From the NCBI RefSeq assembly GCF_963675985.1, contig NZ_OY780958.1, positions 2,604,001 to 2,668,000 on the forward strand: 64,000 nucleotides of DNA. The letters are read 5' to 3'. The translations under genes and the position numbers were made by a program. Within the stretch, counting starts at the first letter, position 1. Each line of letters starts with the position of its first letter. Under the pieces are notes generated by a model, which did no database searches, was not told the origin of the DNA, and was given only the letters and a program-made list of their open reading frames with translations. Of the stretch, positions 1 to 8,785 are shown piece after piece. This stretch comes from an uncultured Roseibium sp. Its GTDB lineage: Bacteria > Pseudomonadota > Alphaproteobacteria > Rhizobiales > Stappiaceae.

Positions 1-208
1 TGAACCAGACCTGGTTTCCTTCCCAGGTCGCACCGATGGAGTTGATCGCCACACGGCGCTCGGTATCGGTTTGGCCAACGAAGGGAAGCAGGGTTCCGAC
101 CCCCATGTCGAAACCGTCTGTTGCGGCAAAGCCAATCAGCAGAACGCCCAGAAGCAGCCACCAGATCAGCTTCAATGTCGAATAGTCGATCAGTTCAGAA
201 AGGATCAT
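1..208 (-). CDS. cydB: Cytochrome bd ubiquinol oxidase subunit II, N-terminal part (cut by window edge)
   Basis: The reading frame starts with ATG at 206-208 (complement) and runs off the left edge, giving about 69 residues that begin MILSELIDYSTLKLIWWLLL and contain the typical CydB first-helix signature FAATDGFDMGVG. CydB is the second membrane subunit of the cytochrome bd quinol oxidase, which reduces oxygen to water with quinol electrons in the inner membrane. It follows cydA by only 4 bases, so the two are cotranscribed. The rest of the gene, and any cydX after it, lie outside the window. Confidence 0.93.
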   Translation of the reverse strand, partial: MILSELIDYSTLKLIWWLLLGVLLIGFAATDGFDMGVGTLLPFVGQTDTERRVAINSIGATWEGNQVWF

Positions 209-212
209 CGGT

Positions 213-1814
213 CTACTCCGCTGCGATAGGGGACATACCGCCGGTTCCGGCCGGCATGGCTTGCGGTTCGTCGCCGTCGTCGGGCCCTTTGCGGATGTAT
301 TTAAGCATCAGCGAGACCTCGATCACCAGAAGCGTGCTGTAGAGGGCGACGAAGCCGGCCAAGGTCAGTAGGACTTCGGCCACGGACAGGTTGGACACGG
401 CCGCATGTGTCGGCAGCATGCCTTCGATGATCCAGGGTTGGCGACCGTATTCGGCGACGAACCAGCCCATCTCGCAGGCGATCCACGGTAGCGGGATCGA
501 CAGGACCGCGACATGCAGCAGCCAGCGTCCCTTGAAGCGCAAGCCTTCCACCTTGCCCGTTGAGGCCAGGAAGAAGAACACCCCGGTCAGCAGGATGAAG
601 AAGAAGCCGCAGGCGACCATGATCCGGAACGCATAGAACATCGGCCAGATGTTCGGGACGGCGGACCAGGCGGCCGCATCGATTTCCTCATTGGTCGCAT
701 TCGCCAGATCCTTGGCGTAGGGCATCAGCAGATAGGCGTAACCGAGATTGTGCTGGTTGACGACGAAGTCGTTGCGCACGGCCGGGTCGACTGTCTCACC
801 CGCATCGCCCGCGGCCCGGATCTTCTGCAGGGCTTCCCAGGCGATCACGCCCTGGCGGATCCGATCTTTGGACTTCTCGACCAGTTCCTTGATGCCGGGA
901 ATGTCCTTGGTCAGCGACCGGGTGGCGATGAGCCCCATGACATAGGGAACCTCGATGGCAAAGCTGTTGTCCCTTGCCTCCATATCCGGAATGGCGATGA
1001 GATTGAAGGAAGCCGGAGCGGGTTCCGTTTCCCACATGGCCTCGATGGTCGCCAACTTCATCTTCTGATTCAAGTTCGCCTCGTAACCGCTTTCGTCCCC
1101 AAGAACGACCACGGACAGGGAAGAAGCAAAACCGAAGGCGGCAGCAACGGCGATCGATCGCCGCGCAATCTCGATATGCCTCCCCTTCAGCAGATACCAG
1201 GCAGAAATGCCGACAACGAACATCGAGGCCGTGACATAACCGGCCGATACCGTATGCACGAACTTGGCCTGGGCAACCGGATTAAAGAGCACCTCGAAGA
1301 AGCTGGTCACTTCCATGCGCATCGTTTCGGGGTTGAATTCACTGCCGACCGGATGTTGCATCCAACCGTTGGCGATCAGGATCCAGAGCGCGGACAGGTT
1401 GGTGCCCATGGCAACCGCCCAGGTGGCCGCTAGGTGTTGGCGTTTCGACAGTTTGTCCCAACCGAAGAAGAACAGTCCGACGAAGGTCGCCTCCAGGAAA
1501 AAGGCCATCAGTCCCTCGATGGCCAATGGCGCCCCAAAGACGTCGCCGACATACTGACTGTAGTAGCTCCAGTTCATGCCGAACTGGAACTCCATGGTCA
1601 GGCCGGTCGCAACCCCGAGCACGAAGTTGATGCCGAACAGGGTTCCCCAGAACTTGACCATACGCTTCCAGACTTCACGCCCGGTCATGACGTAGACCGT
1701 CTCCATGGTCGCAAGCAGGATTGACAGGCCTATAGTCAACGGCACGAACAGGAAGTGGTAGAGCGCCGTCATCGCAAACTGCAGCCTGGACAGGCTGACA
1801 ACATCAAGTTCCAT
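213..1814 (-). CDS. cydA: Cytochrome bd ubiquinol oxidase subunit I
   Basis: Catalytic, haem-carrying subunit of the bd-type quinol oxidase of the inner membrane. The start chosen gives MELDVVSLSRLQFAMTALYH; an upstream in-frame ATG would add 15 hydrophilic residues without family support. The His in TALYHFLF (residue 20) matches the haem b595 ligand and the His in KFVHTVSAG matches the haem b558 ligand. A long periplasmic Q-loop follows the IPYVMGLIATRS-like segment, as in the E. coli bd-I (long Q-loop) class. Length 533 aa is close to the family norm. It is part of cydDCAB; a perfect-looking hairpin sits in the gap between cydC and cydA (1872-1910). Confidence 0.97.
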   Translation of the reverse strand: MELDVVSLSRLQFAMTALYHFLFVPLTIGLSILLATMETVYVMTGREVWKRMVKFWGTLFGINFVLGVATGLTMEFQFGMNWSYYSQYVGDVFGAPLAIEGLMAFFLEATFVGLFFFGWDKLSKRQHLAATWAVAMGTNLSALWILIANGWMQHPVGSEFNPETMRMEVTSFFEVLFNPVAQAKFVHTVSAGYVTASMFVVGISAWYLLKGRHIEIARRSIAVAAAFGFASSLSVVVLGDESGYEANLNQKMKLATIEAMWETEPAPASFNLIAIPDMEARDNSFAIEVPYVMGLIATRSLTKDIPGIKELVEKSKDRIRQGVIAWEALQKIRAAGDAGETVDPAVRNDFVVNQHNLGYAYLLMPYAKDLANATNEEIDAAAWSAVPNIWPMFYAFRIMVACGFFFILLTGVFFFLASTGKVEGLRFKGRWLLHVAVLSIPLPWIACEMGWFVAEYGRQPWIIEGMLPTHAAVSNLSVAEVLLTLAGFVALYSTLLVIEVSLMLKYIRKGPDDGDEPQAMPAGTGGMSPIAAE

Positions 1815-1871
1815 CGCGATACCTCGGGTTTGGCCGGATCGGGATTCCGAATCCGGCAATTGAAGATCATA

Positions 1872-1910
1872 CTGGGGTCAGTTTACAAAAATTTCGTGTA
1901 CTGCCCCCAG
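1872..1910 (-). promoter_or_regulatory. Large inverted repeat between cydC and cydA
   Basis: CTGGGGTCAGT at 1872-1882 is matched by ACTGCCCCCAG at 1900-1910 (10 of 11 positions pair), and the 17-base centre is itself nearly palindromic (ACAAAAATTTCGT). It lies about 60 bases upstream of the cydA start. No U-tract follows on the minus strand, so it is not a typical intrinsic terminator. It may be an operator for a cydA-internal promoter, or an mRNA hairpin that protects cydAB and sets its level relative to cydDC. Function is inference. Confidence 0.45.
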
Positions 1911-1973
1911 CGTGGCGGTTTCCTCCCGAAAACGCGTATGTAGCCTTTCTGGAAACGAAAAAGACGACCTATC

Positions 1974-3656
1974 CTATTCCGCGGCCACGCTCTTTTCCAC
2001 GTCCCGAAGCTCCAGAACCCGGTCGGCGCGGGCGATTTCCATCGATTTATGGGCGATCATGAGGACGCCGGCATCGCCGCGGAACTCCTCGAACCGGTCC
2101 AGAACATCCTTCGCGGTCTTTTCGTCCAGACCTTCCGTCATTTCGTCCAGAATGAAGAGCACCGGGCGGGTCAGATAGGCCCGGGCCAGACCGAGGCGCC
2201 GCTGTTCGCCGCCGGACAGGCCCAGCCCCCCCTCGCCCAGGACCGTTTCCAGACCGATTTCGCTGCCACGGATCCGGGATCCGAGGGCCGCCATATCCAG
2301 CGCGGCCCACAATTCGTCATCCGTGGCCGAAGGCTTGGCGATCCTAAGGTTGGCGGCGACCGTATCATTGAACAGGTACGGCTTCTGTCCCAGAACCGTG
2401 ACCGTCTCGCGCAGGTCTTTTTCCTGTAACGTCTGCAGGTCCTGCCCGCAAAGCGTCACCGAACCTCCCTGCGGGGTGAGAAGTCTGGAGGCAATCGCGG
2501 AGATCGTCGATTTGCCGCAGCCGCTTCGCCCGATCAAAGCCAGGACCTCGCCCCTGGCGATCGAAAAGGAAAAATCCGACAGGACCGCGCTTTCGGCACC
2601 GGGATAGGCAAAGGTCACGGAGGTGAAGGAAAGGACGGGATCGGTCGCGAAATTCCCGCTGGCCGACGCTGTTCTCTGTCCGGTTGGGTCGCCCCCCTCG
2701 TGCGCGCCGTCGGCGGCCCGTCTCGCGGCAAGTTGCGTCCTTTGCAGATTGGCGAGACCCGGGACCAACCCTCCGAGCACTTCAGGAAGCGCAATCGCAA
2801 CCAGGATAAGCGCCACCCCCCAGACCGGCGCCAACTCGCCGCGCAACATGAATATGCTGGCCAGAACCAGCGTCAGAACAACGGAAATCTGTCCGGCAAA
2901 GCCATGAAGCGCCAGGATCCGGGCGGTCCGCGCCTCCATTTCCTCGACGGAGGCCGCCAACCTGTCTTCCGCATGCAGAATGGCATTCGCGCTTTGCTCG
3001 AGACCCCCGTATACGGCTAGGTCCCGGCGCCCGGCGACGAGATCGACGCTTCTGAGGCGCATGGCCTCGTGCGCCGCTTCCTGCCGGCGGGCGGACTCCG
3101 CATACCTGTTTTTCAGAAGATAGCCGCAGAATGCCAGATCCCAGAGCACGAACCCTGCAATCCCCAGCCCCGCAATCGGCGCCACTTTCGAGACCCAGGC
3201 GAGCGCCAGAAGTCCGGTTACGAGACACAGGACTGCCGGGACGATCAGGCGGAGATAAACCGCATCGAGCGCCTGGATATCGGAGGTCAAGCGATTGAGG
3301 GCCGCGCCGCTTCGCGCCGGGCGGGTCCCGTCGCCGATCCTGGCTGCCTGACCCTGGAAGATGCGTTTTCTCAAATTGGTCAGAAAACGGAAGGTGGCGT
3401 CATGGGTGAGGACGCGCTCGCCATAACGGCCGGCGGTCCGGGCGATCGCCAGCGCCCGAATCAGCGCACTCGGAATGAAGATATTCAGTGCGAACAGGCC
3501 AAGCCCCGCAAAGGCGGCTGCCGTGATGAACCATCCCGAAACACCCAGAAGTGCAATGCCTGCAAGCGCGGGTATCAGAGCGACCGCAATTCCCAACAGA
3601 AATGCGGTCGGCGAGTGGCGCCATTGCCACAAGACGATCCGGCGGAGCGGGCTCAT
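1974..3656 (-). CDS. cydC: Heterodimeric ABC exporter CydDC, subunit CydC
   Basis: Half of the CydDC exporter, which moves glutathione/cysteine-type thiols to the periplasm and is needed to assemble cytochrome bd. The first 300 residues carry the six-helix ABC exporter membrane domain. The C-terminal nucleotide-binding domain has Walker A GRSGCGKST, signature LSGGEQRRLGLARA and Walker B LFILDEMTEGLD. At 560 aa it is of normal length. Its start overlaps the cydD stop by 4 bases (ATGA), and cydA lies 159 bases downstream, so all four genes look like one operon. Confidence 0.93.
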   Translation of the reverse strand: MSPLRRIVLWQWRHSPTAFLLGIAVALIPALAGIALLGVSGWFITAAAFAGLGLFALNIFIPSALIRALAIARTAGRYGERVLTHDATFRFLTNLRKRIFQGQAARIGDGTRPARSGAALNRLTSDIQALDAVYLRLIVPAVLCLVTGLLALAWVSKVAPIAGLGIAGFVLWDLAFCGYLLKNRYAESARRQEAAHEAMRLRSVDLVAGRRDLAVYGGLEQSANAILHAEDRLAASVEEMEARTARILALHGFAGQISVVLTLVLASIFMLRGELAPVWGVALILVAIALPEVLGGLVPGLANLQRTQLAARRAADGAHEGGDPTGQRTASASGNFATDPVLSFTSVTFAYPGAESAVLSDFSFSIARGEVLALIGRSGCGKSTISAIASRLLTPQGGSVTLCGQDLQTLQEKDLRETVTVLGQKPYLFNDTVAANLRIAKPSATDDELWAALDMAALGSRIRGSEIGLETVLGEGGLGLSGGEQRRLGLARAYLTRPVLFILDEMTEGLDEKTAKDVLDRFEEFRGDAGVLMIAHKSMEIARADRVLELRDVEKSVAAE

Positions 3657-5422
3657 GCGGTCGCCTCCGTCAGATGGGCGGCGTCCAGTTCGATCCGCTG
3701 ACCGGGAACAGACATGAGTTTCGGGTCATGGGTCGCAAGGATGAGCGTCCGGCCGGCCGCCATCTTAGTCAGACCGGCAATCACGTCATTCGCGGTCTGG
3801 TCGTCGAGGCCGGCGGTCGGCTCATCCGCGAGGATCAGGCCGGCCGTCTTTCGCAGGGCCGCCCGCGCCAATGCGATGCGCCGCTTTTCGCCGACGGACA
3901 AGCCAAACCCGTCTTCGCCGATGATGGTCTCCAGACCGCGCGGCAGGCTTTCCACCAGCGCGGCAGCGCCTGCCAGGCGGACCGCCTGCATCATGTCTTC
4001 CGTTGAAGCCTGCGGGTCCGAGCGCAGGAGATTGGCGCGCAGGGACCCGTGGAACAGGCGTGGGTTCTGGCCGACCCAGCAGATCTCCTGGCGCCAACGG
4101 CCGAGATCAAGCGTGAGGAGATCCTTGCCGTCAATGACGATCCGCCCGCTGTCGGGACGGTGCAGGCCGAGCAGGCAATCGAGAAGCGTCGTCTTGCCGG
4201 CCCCGCTCGGTCCGGTGAGGATCGCGGTCTCGCCGGACGGTATTTCAAGCGAAAAATCGCGAATGATGCTCTTGCCGCCAAGGGAGACGGTCAGGTGATC
4301 GAGCCTGATTCCAGGTGCACTTATTTGCCCGGATGCCGGCTCCGTCGCCTTGTCCTCCGCCCCACCCGATCCTTCAGGCGAACCAGATTGAACGCCCTGG
4401 GCAATGATCGTGGAATAGAGATCCTGCAGCTTTTCCTTGGCGGCCAGGCCCGCGGCCCGGTCGTGATAGGCGGCGGCATAAGCGCGGAGCGGAGCGAAGA
4501 ATTCCGGCGCCAGCAGCAAAACAAAGAACCCACCGCCGAAGGTCAGCGGCGCATCCCAGGTGCCCACGGTCACACTGCCCAGAAGTGAAAATCCCACAAA
4601 GACGGCGACGAAGGCGATCCCCAGAGCGCTGAACAGCTCCAGCACCGTGGAGGACAGGAAGGCTATTTTCAGGACCCGCATTGTGCCGATTCGGAAAGCT
4701 TCGCCGACACGATCTATCTGCGCTTCGGTCTGCCCAAGGGCTCCAAACAGGCGGAGGGTTTCAAGGCCGCGGACGCGGTCGAGCAGAAACCCGCTCATGC
4801 GGGTCAGCTCTTCCTGCTGTCCCTCGCTTGCCGCTTTCGCCCGGATCCCGATGAGCGCCATAAACAGCGGGATGACCGGCCCGGCGATCATAAGGATCAC
4901 CGCAGCCAACCAGCTCACATAAAAAGTCACGGCGAGAATGCCGAGCGGGACGACCTTCAAGCGGAACTGCTGCGGATAGAAGTTGCCGAGGTAGGGGCCG
5001 AGCGCATCGACCTGCTCGCTTAAAGTGGCTGCCACGTGTCCGCTGGACGGCAGAGCCGCTGCCGGGGACGTCTTTGCGATGGCAGCAAGCAGTGTCGTCC
5101 GCACCCTCGTCTTGACGGCCCGGGCAGCCAAACGCGCGGATGCCGTAGCTTTCAGTCCAAGCCACTGGCGCACACCGGCCAGCGCGATGAAACCGGCGGT
5201 AGCCGCGGCAAGCAGGGGCACGAACCCGGCTTGCGGTCTGCCCGTGACAAATTCGGAAATGACAAGGCTCAGCAATGCGGCCTGACCGATCCACAACAGA
5301 TCGGCAATCGAAAGCAACCATCCGGCCTTGCGGACCAGACGCTTTTCGGCGGGAACCAGATCCGCGATCGGTTCGCCCTGCTCTCCGCTTTCGGCAGCAT
5401 CTTTCGCTGCGGATACAGTCAT
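3653..5422 (-). CDS. cydD: Heterodimeric ABC exporter CydDC, subunit CydD
   Basis: First gene of the cydDCAB operon and partner of CydC in the thiol exporter needed for cytochrome bd maturation. Six membrane segments fill residues about 25-330. The nucleotide-binding domain has Walker A GPSGAGKTT and Walker B LILADEPTAGLD, with a slightly altered signature LSVGEKRRIALARA in place of LSGGQ. A low-complexity linker rich in Gly/Ser/Glu near residue 350 separates the two domains. Length 589 aa is normal. No convincing FNR box (TTGAT-N4-ATCAA) was found by eye in the upstream region, although this operon is often oxygen-regulated. Confidence 0.93.
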   Translation of the reverse strand: MTVSAAKDAAESGEQGEPIADLVPAEKRLVRKAGWLLSIADLLWIGQAALLSLVISEFVTGRPQAGFVPLLAAATAGFIALAGVRQWLGLKATASARLAARAVKTRVRTTLLAAIAKTSPAAALPSSGHVAATLSEQVDALGPYLGNFYPQQFRLKVVPLGILAVTFYVSWLAAVILMIAGPVIPLFMALIGIRAKAASEGQQEELTRMSGFLLDRVRGLETLRLFGALGQTEAQIDRVGEAFRIGTMRVLKIAFLSSTVLELFSALGIAFVAVFVGFSLLGSVTVGTWDAPLTFGGGFFVLLLAPEFFAPLRAYAAAYHDRAAGLAAKEKLQDLYSTIIAQGVQSGSPEGSGGAEDKATEPASGQISAPGIRLDHLTVSLGGKSIIRDFSLEIPSGETAILTGPSGAGKTTLLDCLLGLHRPDSGRIVIDGKDLLTLDLGRWRQEICWVGQNPRLFHGSLRANLLRSDPQASTEDMMQAVRLAGAAALVESLPRGLETIIGEDGFGLSVGEKRRIALARAALRKTAGLILADEPTAGLDDQTANDVIAGLTKMAAGRTLILATHDPKLMSVPGQRIELDAAHLTEATA

Positions 5423-5849
5423 GCCTGCCCCTTGCCGCGAACAGATCTCTTGCTTTTTAAGGGTGGCGCATCTTCAATCCCTTGGGCGCCAAAGGGGGCC
5501 AGTTTCCGCGTCAATCGTCCGTCCCTTGTTTTCATTGCCGGCTCATGCCCCGGAAGCCTGATCGAAGACCGGCTTCCATGCCCTCCAGTGGCCTTTCAGC
5601 ATATTTATACAGCAATTGGAAGGTTTGCCTGTCCGGATATCATGGGCCCGCGAGCTGTTTCCGAAGGTGCATCGCATTTGCACGACGGTGGGAACCGCGC
5701 TTCCGGAATCGACAAAAGCACAACAAGGTTCTGAATTTATTTCTTTTTCCAAATCCTTTCACGAACATGCGGACGACAAAAATCCCGATACGCTCACATC
5801 TCACGCAACGGCTGCGACCTGACGTCCTATATGTTATTTCCGCGCAATT
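5423..5849. other. Intergenic region upstream of cydD, no gene recognised
   Basis: About 430 bases with no open frame resembling a protein and no tRNA-like fold. It must hold the cydD promoter on the minus strand. A TATAAAT-like stretch is present near 5602-5610 but without a clear -35 partner. The segment around 5735-5760 is T-rich on the plus strand. Confidence 0.5.
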
Positions 5850-6060
5850 CCCCCATTTATGAGGGGTGAAAACCAACGTGGCGTATGTTGTTATGCATAC
5901 GTTCTCGCTAGGTCGACTTCACGGCCTTTTCGAGACTCTGGATCAACTTCGCGGCTGCATTATTTCTGCGGTCAGAAGGCGATTCCACCTTGGGGATTTG
6001 CGTACGTCACCTGGGTATCAATACACTTTACAAAGCCGGCTCCCCCGCCGGCTTTTTTTT
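5850..6060 (+). ncRNA. Candidate small structured RNA ending in a strong terminator
   Basis: A strong plus-strand intrinsic terminator at 6032-6060 has no protein gene in front of it. The stretch before it contains a perfect hairpin, CGTATG (5882-5887) and CATACG (5896-5901) with an 8-base loop. The frames through it encode unconvincing peptides that run on into antisense of mmsA. I propose an independently transcribed sRNA. The 5' end is a guess, no family was recognised, and a terminator for a very small protein is an alternative. Confidence 0.33.
6032..6060 (+). terminator. Intrinsic terminator, plus strand, without obvious upstream gene
   Basis: Stem AAAGCCGGC (6032-6040) pairs with GCCGGCTTT (6047-6055) around a C-rich loop and is followed by a run of eight T (6053-6060). 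This is a textbook terminator for transcription on the plus strand. Confidence 0.85.
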
Positions 6061-6071
6061 GCGCGTTTCAC

Positions 6072-6099
6072 AAAAAAGAGCGGCAGAAATCTGCCGCTC
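6072..6099 (-). terminator. Intrinsic terminator of mmsA
   Basis: GAGCGGCAG and CTGCCGCTC (6078-6099) pair around a 4-base loop. Read on the minus strand the stem is followed by six T (6072-6077). It lies 48 bases past the mmsA stop codon, back to back with the plus-strand terminator at 6032-6060. Confidence 0.85.
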
Positions 6100-6146
6100 C
6101 AGAAATTGAGGCCGGGAGGATTGGCCTCAAATTTCGTCTTGCTCGA

Positions 6147-7646
6147 TTACTTCATCGTCGGAATGACGAATTCGGCCCCGTCCTTGAGGCCGGACGGCCA
6201 GCGCGAGGTAACGGTCTTCGTCCGGGTATAGAAGCGGAAGGCGTCCGGGCCGTGCTGGTTGAGATCGCCGAAGCCGGAACGCTTCCAGCCGCCAAAGGTG
6301 TAATAGGCAAGCGGCACGGGGATCGGCACGTTGATGCCGACCATGCCGATGTTGATACGCGACGCGAAATCGCGGGCGGTGTCGCCGTCACGGGTATAGA
6401 TCGCGGTGCCGTTGCCGTATTCGTGGCTCATGGCGAGATCAAGGGCTTCCTCATAGTCGCCGGCGCGGACGACGGACAGCACCGGACCGAAGATCTCGGT
6501 CTTGTAGATCTCCATGTCCTTGGTGACATTGTCGAACAGACAGCCGCCCATGAAGTTTCCGTTTTCATAACCCTGCAGGGTGAAATCGCGACCGTCGACG
6601 ACCAGCTTGGCGCCTTCCTTGACACCCTGGTCGACCAGCCCTTTCACCCGGGCGAGCGCTTCCTTGGTGACCAGAGGGCCGAAGTCGACATCGTCGCCGG
6701 CGGTATACGGCCCGATCTTCAGGGCCTCGACGCGCGGCGCGAGCTTTGCCATCAGCGCATCGGCGGTCGTCTCACCGACCGGAACGGCGACGGACACAGC
6801 CATGCAGCGCTCACCGGCAGCGCCGTAACCGGCACCAATCAGCGCGTCGGCGGCCTGATCCATATCCGCATCCGGCATGATGATCATGTGGTTCTTGGCG
6901 CCACCGAAGCACTGCACGCGCTTGCCGGCCGCACAGCCGCGGGAGTACACATATTCGGCGATCGCGGTGGAGCCGACGAAGCCGACGGCCTGGATGATCG
7001 GATCGTCCAGGATCGCGTCGACCGCCTCCTTGTCGCCATTGACGACATTGAGGATGCCAGCCGGAAGCCCGGCTTCCAACATCAGTTCGGCCAGCATGAT
7101 CGGCACAGAGGGATCGCGTTCCGACGGCTTCAGGATGAAAGCATTGCCGGCTGCGATCGCCGGGCAGAACTTCCACATGGGGATCATGGCCGGGAAGTTG
7201 AATGGGGTGATGCCTGCGGCGACGCCAAGCGGCTGGCGGATGGAGTACATGTCGATGCCGGGACCTGCACCCTCGGTGAACTCGCCCTTGAGCAGATGCG
7301 GCGCGCCGATGCAGAACTCGGCCACTTCCAGACCGCGGATCACGTCGCCCTTGGCGTCCGGAAGGGTCTTGCCGTGTTCGCGCGACAGCGCCTCGGCAAG
7401 CTTGTCCATGTCGCGATGCAGGAGATCGACAAACTTCATCAGCACGCGGGCGCGGCGCTGCGGATTGGTCGCGGCCCATGCCGGCTGCGCTGCGGCCGCA
7501 TTGGCAACAGCGGCATCCATTTCGGCCTTGGAGGCGAGTGCGACCTTTGCCTGAACTTCGCCGGTTGCCGGGTTATAGACGTCCGCAAAGCGGCCGGAGG
7601 TGCCCTCTACGAGTTTACCGCCGATGAAATGCCCAATGGTCTGCAT
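6147..7646 (-). CDS. mmsA: Methylmalonate-semialdehyde dehydrogenase (CoA-acylating)
   Basis: Aldehyde dehydrogenase superfamily enzyme of 499 aa that oxidises methylmalonate or malonate semialdehyde to propionyl-CoA or acetyl-CoA in valine (and in some bacteria inositol) breakdown. The N-terminal HFIGGKLVEGTSGR, the ITPFNFPAMIPMWKFCPAIA segment, the FVGSTAIAEYVY nucleotide-binding region and the catalytic Cys in GERCMA all match MmsA/IolA proteins. The general-base Glu of most aldehyde dehydrogenases is replaced by the GGAKNH context typical of this CoA-dependent group. It has its own terminator and a divergent LysR gene that may regulate it. Confidence 0.95.
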   Translation of the reverse strand: MQTIGHFIGGKLVEGTSGRFADVYNPATGEVQAKVALASKAEMDAAVANAAAAQPAWAATNPQRRARVLMKFVDLLHRDMDKLAEALSREHGKTLPDAKGDVIRGLEVAEFCIGAPHLLKGEFTEGAGPGIDMYSIRQPLGVAAGITPFNFPAMIPMWKFCPAIAAGNAFILKPSERDPSVPIMLAELMLEAGLPAGILNVVNGDKEAVDAILDDPIIQAVGFVGSTAIAEYVYSRGCAAGKRVQCFGGAKNHMIIMPDADMDQAADALIGAGYGAAGERCMAVSVAVPVGETTADALMAKLAPRVEALKIGPYTAGDDVDFGPLVTKEALARVKGLVDQGVKEGAKLVVDGRDFTLQGYENGNFMGGCLFDNVTKDMEIYKTEIFGPVLSVVRAGDYEEALDLAMSHEYGNGTAIYTRDGDTARDFASRINIGMVGINVPIPVPLAYYTFGGWKRSGFGDLNQHGPDAFRFYTRTKTVTSRWPSGLKDGAEFVIPTMK

Positions 7647-7810
7647 AGCGTTTCTCCCTGATCAGGCGCGCCGTATTCCTGATTAAGATTGCACGGACGC
7701 CAAATTGTCTTGGCCTTTAGTGCCTTTTATTTTTGTCGCAAACAAGCGTATGATCTCCGCACCCAATGTGCAAAAAATAAAGCAACGATCCTTCTTACAG
7801 ACAGTCTGCC

Positions 7811-8692
7811 ATGAACTGGGACGATATTCGCATCTTTCTCGCCGTGGCCCGCTCCGGCCAGATCCTGGCCGCCGCCCGGCGGCTCGGCGTCAATCATGCG
7901 ACTGTCGCCCGCCGCCTGACCGCGCTGGAAGGCGATCTGCGGACCAAGCTCTTCGACCGGTCCACGTCCGGCTGCGTGTTGACGGAAAAAGGCCAGCAAC
8001 TGCTGGTGAATGCCGAACGCATGGAAGCAGAGATGCTGGCCGCCCAGTCGCAGATCGCCGACACAAACGTCGCTATTTCCGGAACGGTCCGGATCGGTGC
8101 GCCGGACGGGTTCGGCGTTGCCTTTCTTGCCCCACGGCTCGGCGAACTCAGCCGGGCCTACCCGGACATTACGGTGCAACTGGTGCCGGTGCCACGCTCG
8201 TTCTCCCTGTCGCGACGGGAGGCCGATATCGCGATCACGGTCGACCGTCCGGAGCACGGCCGGCTGATCGCCAGGAAGCTCGTCGACTACTCACTCGGCC
8301 TTTATGCGTCGAAATCCTACCTGGCCGCCAACGGCCTTCCCCAAACGGCCGCGGACCTCTCGTCCCACCAGTTGGTCGGCTACGTCGACGACCTGGTCTA
8401 TTCCCCCTCGCTCAACTACGCGGCGGAAATCTTCCGGGAGTGGCCTGCGCGGTTCGAAATCGCCTCGGCGCTCGGACAGACGGAAGCGGTCCGCTCCGGT
8501 GCGGGCATCGGCATTCTGCATACCTTCATCGCCAAGGGGGATCCGGAGTTGGAACAGGTTCTGCCTGACAAGGTGATCAACCGCGCCTATTGGACCGTGT
8601 CCCACGAAAGCACCCGGCCGCTCAGGCATGTGAACGCGGTGCTGGAGTTCATCGGCGGGCTGGTCACAAGGGAAAAGCAGATTTTCGTTTAG
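7811..8692 (+). CDS. LysR-family transcriptional regulator
   Basis: 293 aa protein with the N-terminal LysR winged helix-turn-helix (FLAVARSGQILAAARRLGVN, then VARRLTALEGDL) and a periplasmic-binding-like effector domain from about residue 90. It is transcribed away from mmsA across a 164-base gap, the usual arrangement for a LysR protein that controls its divergent neighbour. The mmsA link is inferred from position only; the effector cannot be read from sequence. The start at 7811 is preceded by a poor ribosome site. Confidence 0.88.
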   Translation: MNWDDIRIFLAVARSGQILAAARRLGVNHATVARRLTALEGDLRTKLFDRSTSGCVLTEKGQQLLVNAERMEAEMLAAQSQIADTNVAISGTVRIGAPDGFGVAFLAPRLGELSRAYPDITVQLVPVPRSFSLSRREADIAITVDRPEHGRLIARKLVDYSLGLYASKSYLAANGLPQTAADLSSHQLVGYVDDLVYSPSLNYAAEIFREWPARFEIASALGQTEAVRSGAGIGILHTFIAKGDPELEQVLPDKVINRAYWTVSHESTRPLRHVNAVLEFIGGLVTREKQIFV

Positions 8693-8785
8693 AGCCCGTA
8701 CGCCACCCTGCACGCGCGAATGTGATCCGAAGGGGCCACCGATTTGATGTAAGATGAGGAAAACCGCGGCACAGGAGGAGAGGCC

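Noticed and set aside
5423..5849. FNR or ArcA box upstream of cydD
   Set aside because: No TTGAT-N4-ATCAA or close match was found by eye, so oxygen control is not claimed from sequence.
5859..7661. Long plus-strand open frame (600 codons) opposite mmsA
   Set aside because: It is antisense to a fully conserved dehydrogenase, has His/Arg/Gly-rich composition typical of shadow frames, and no homology.
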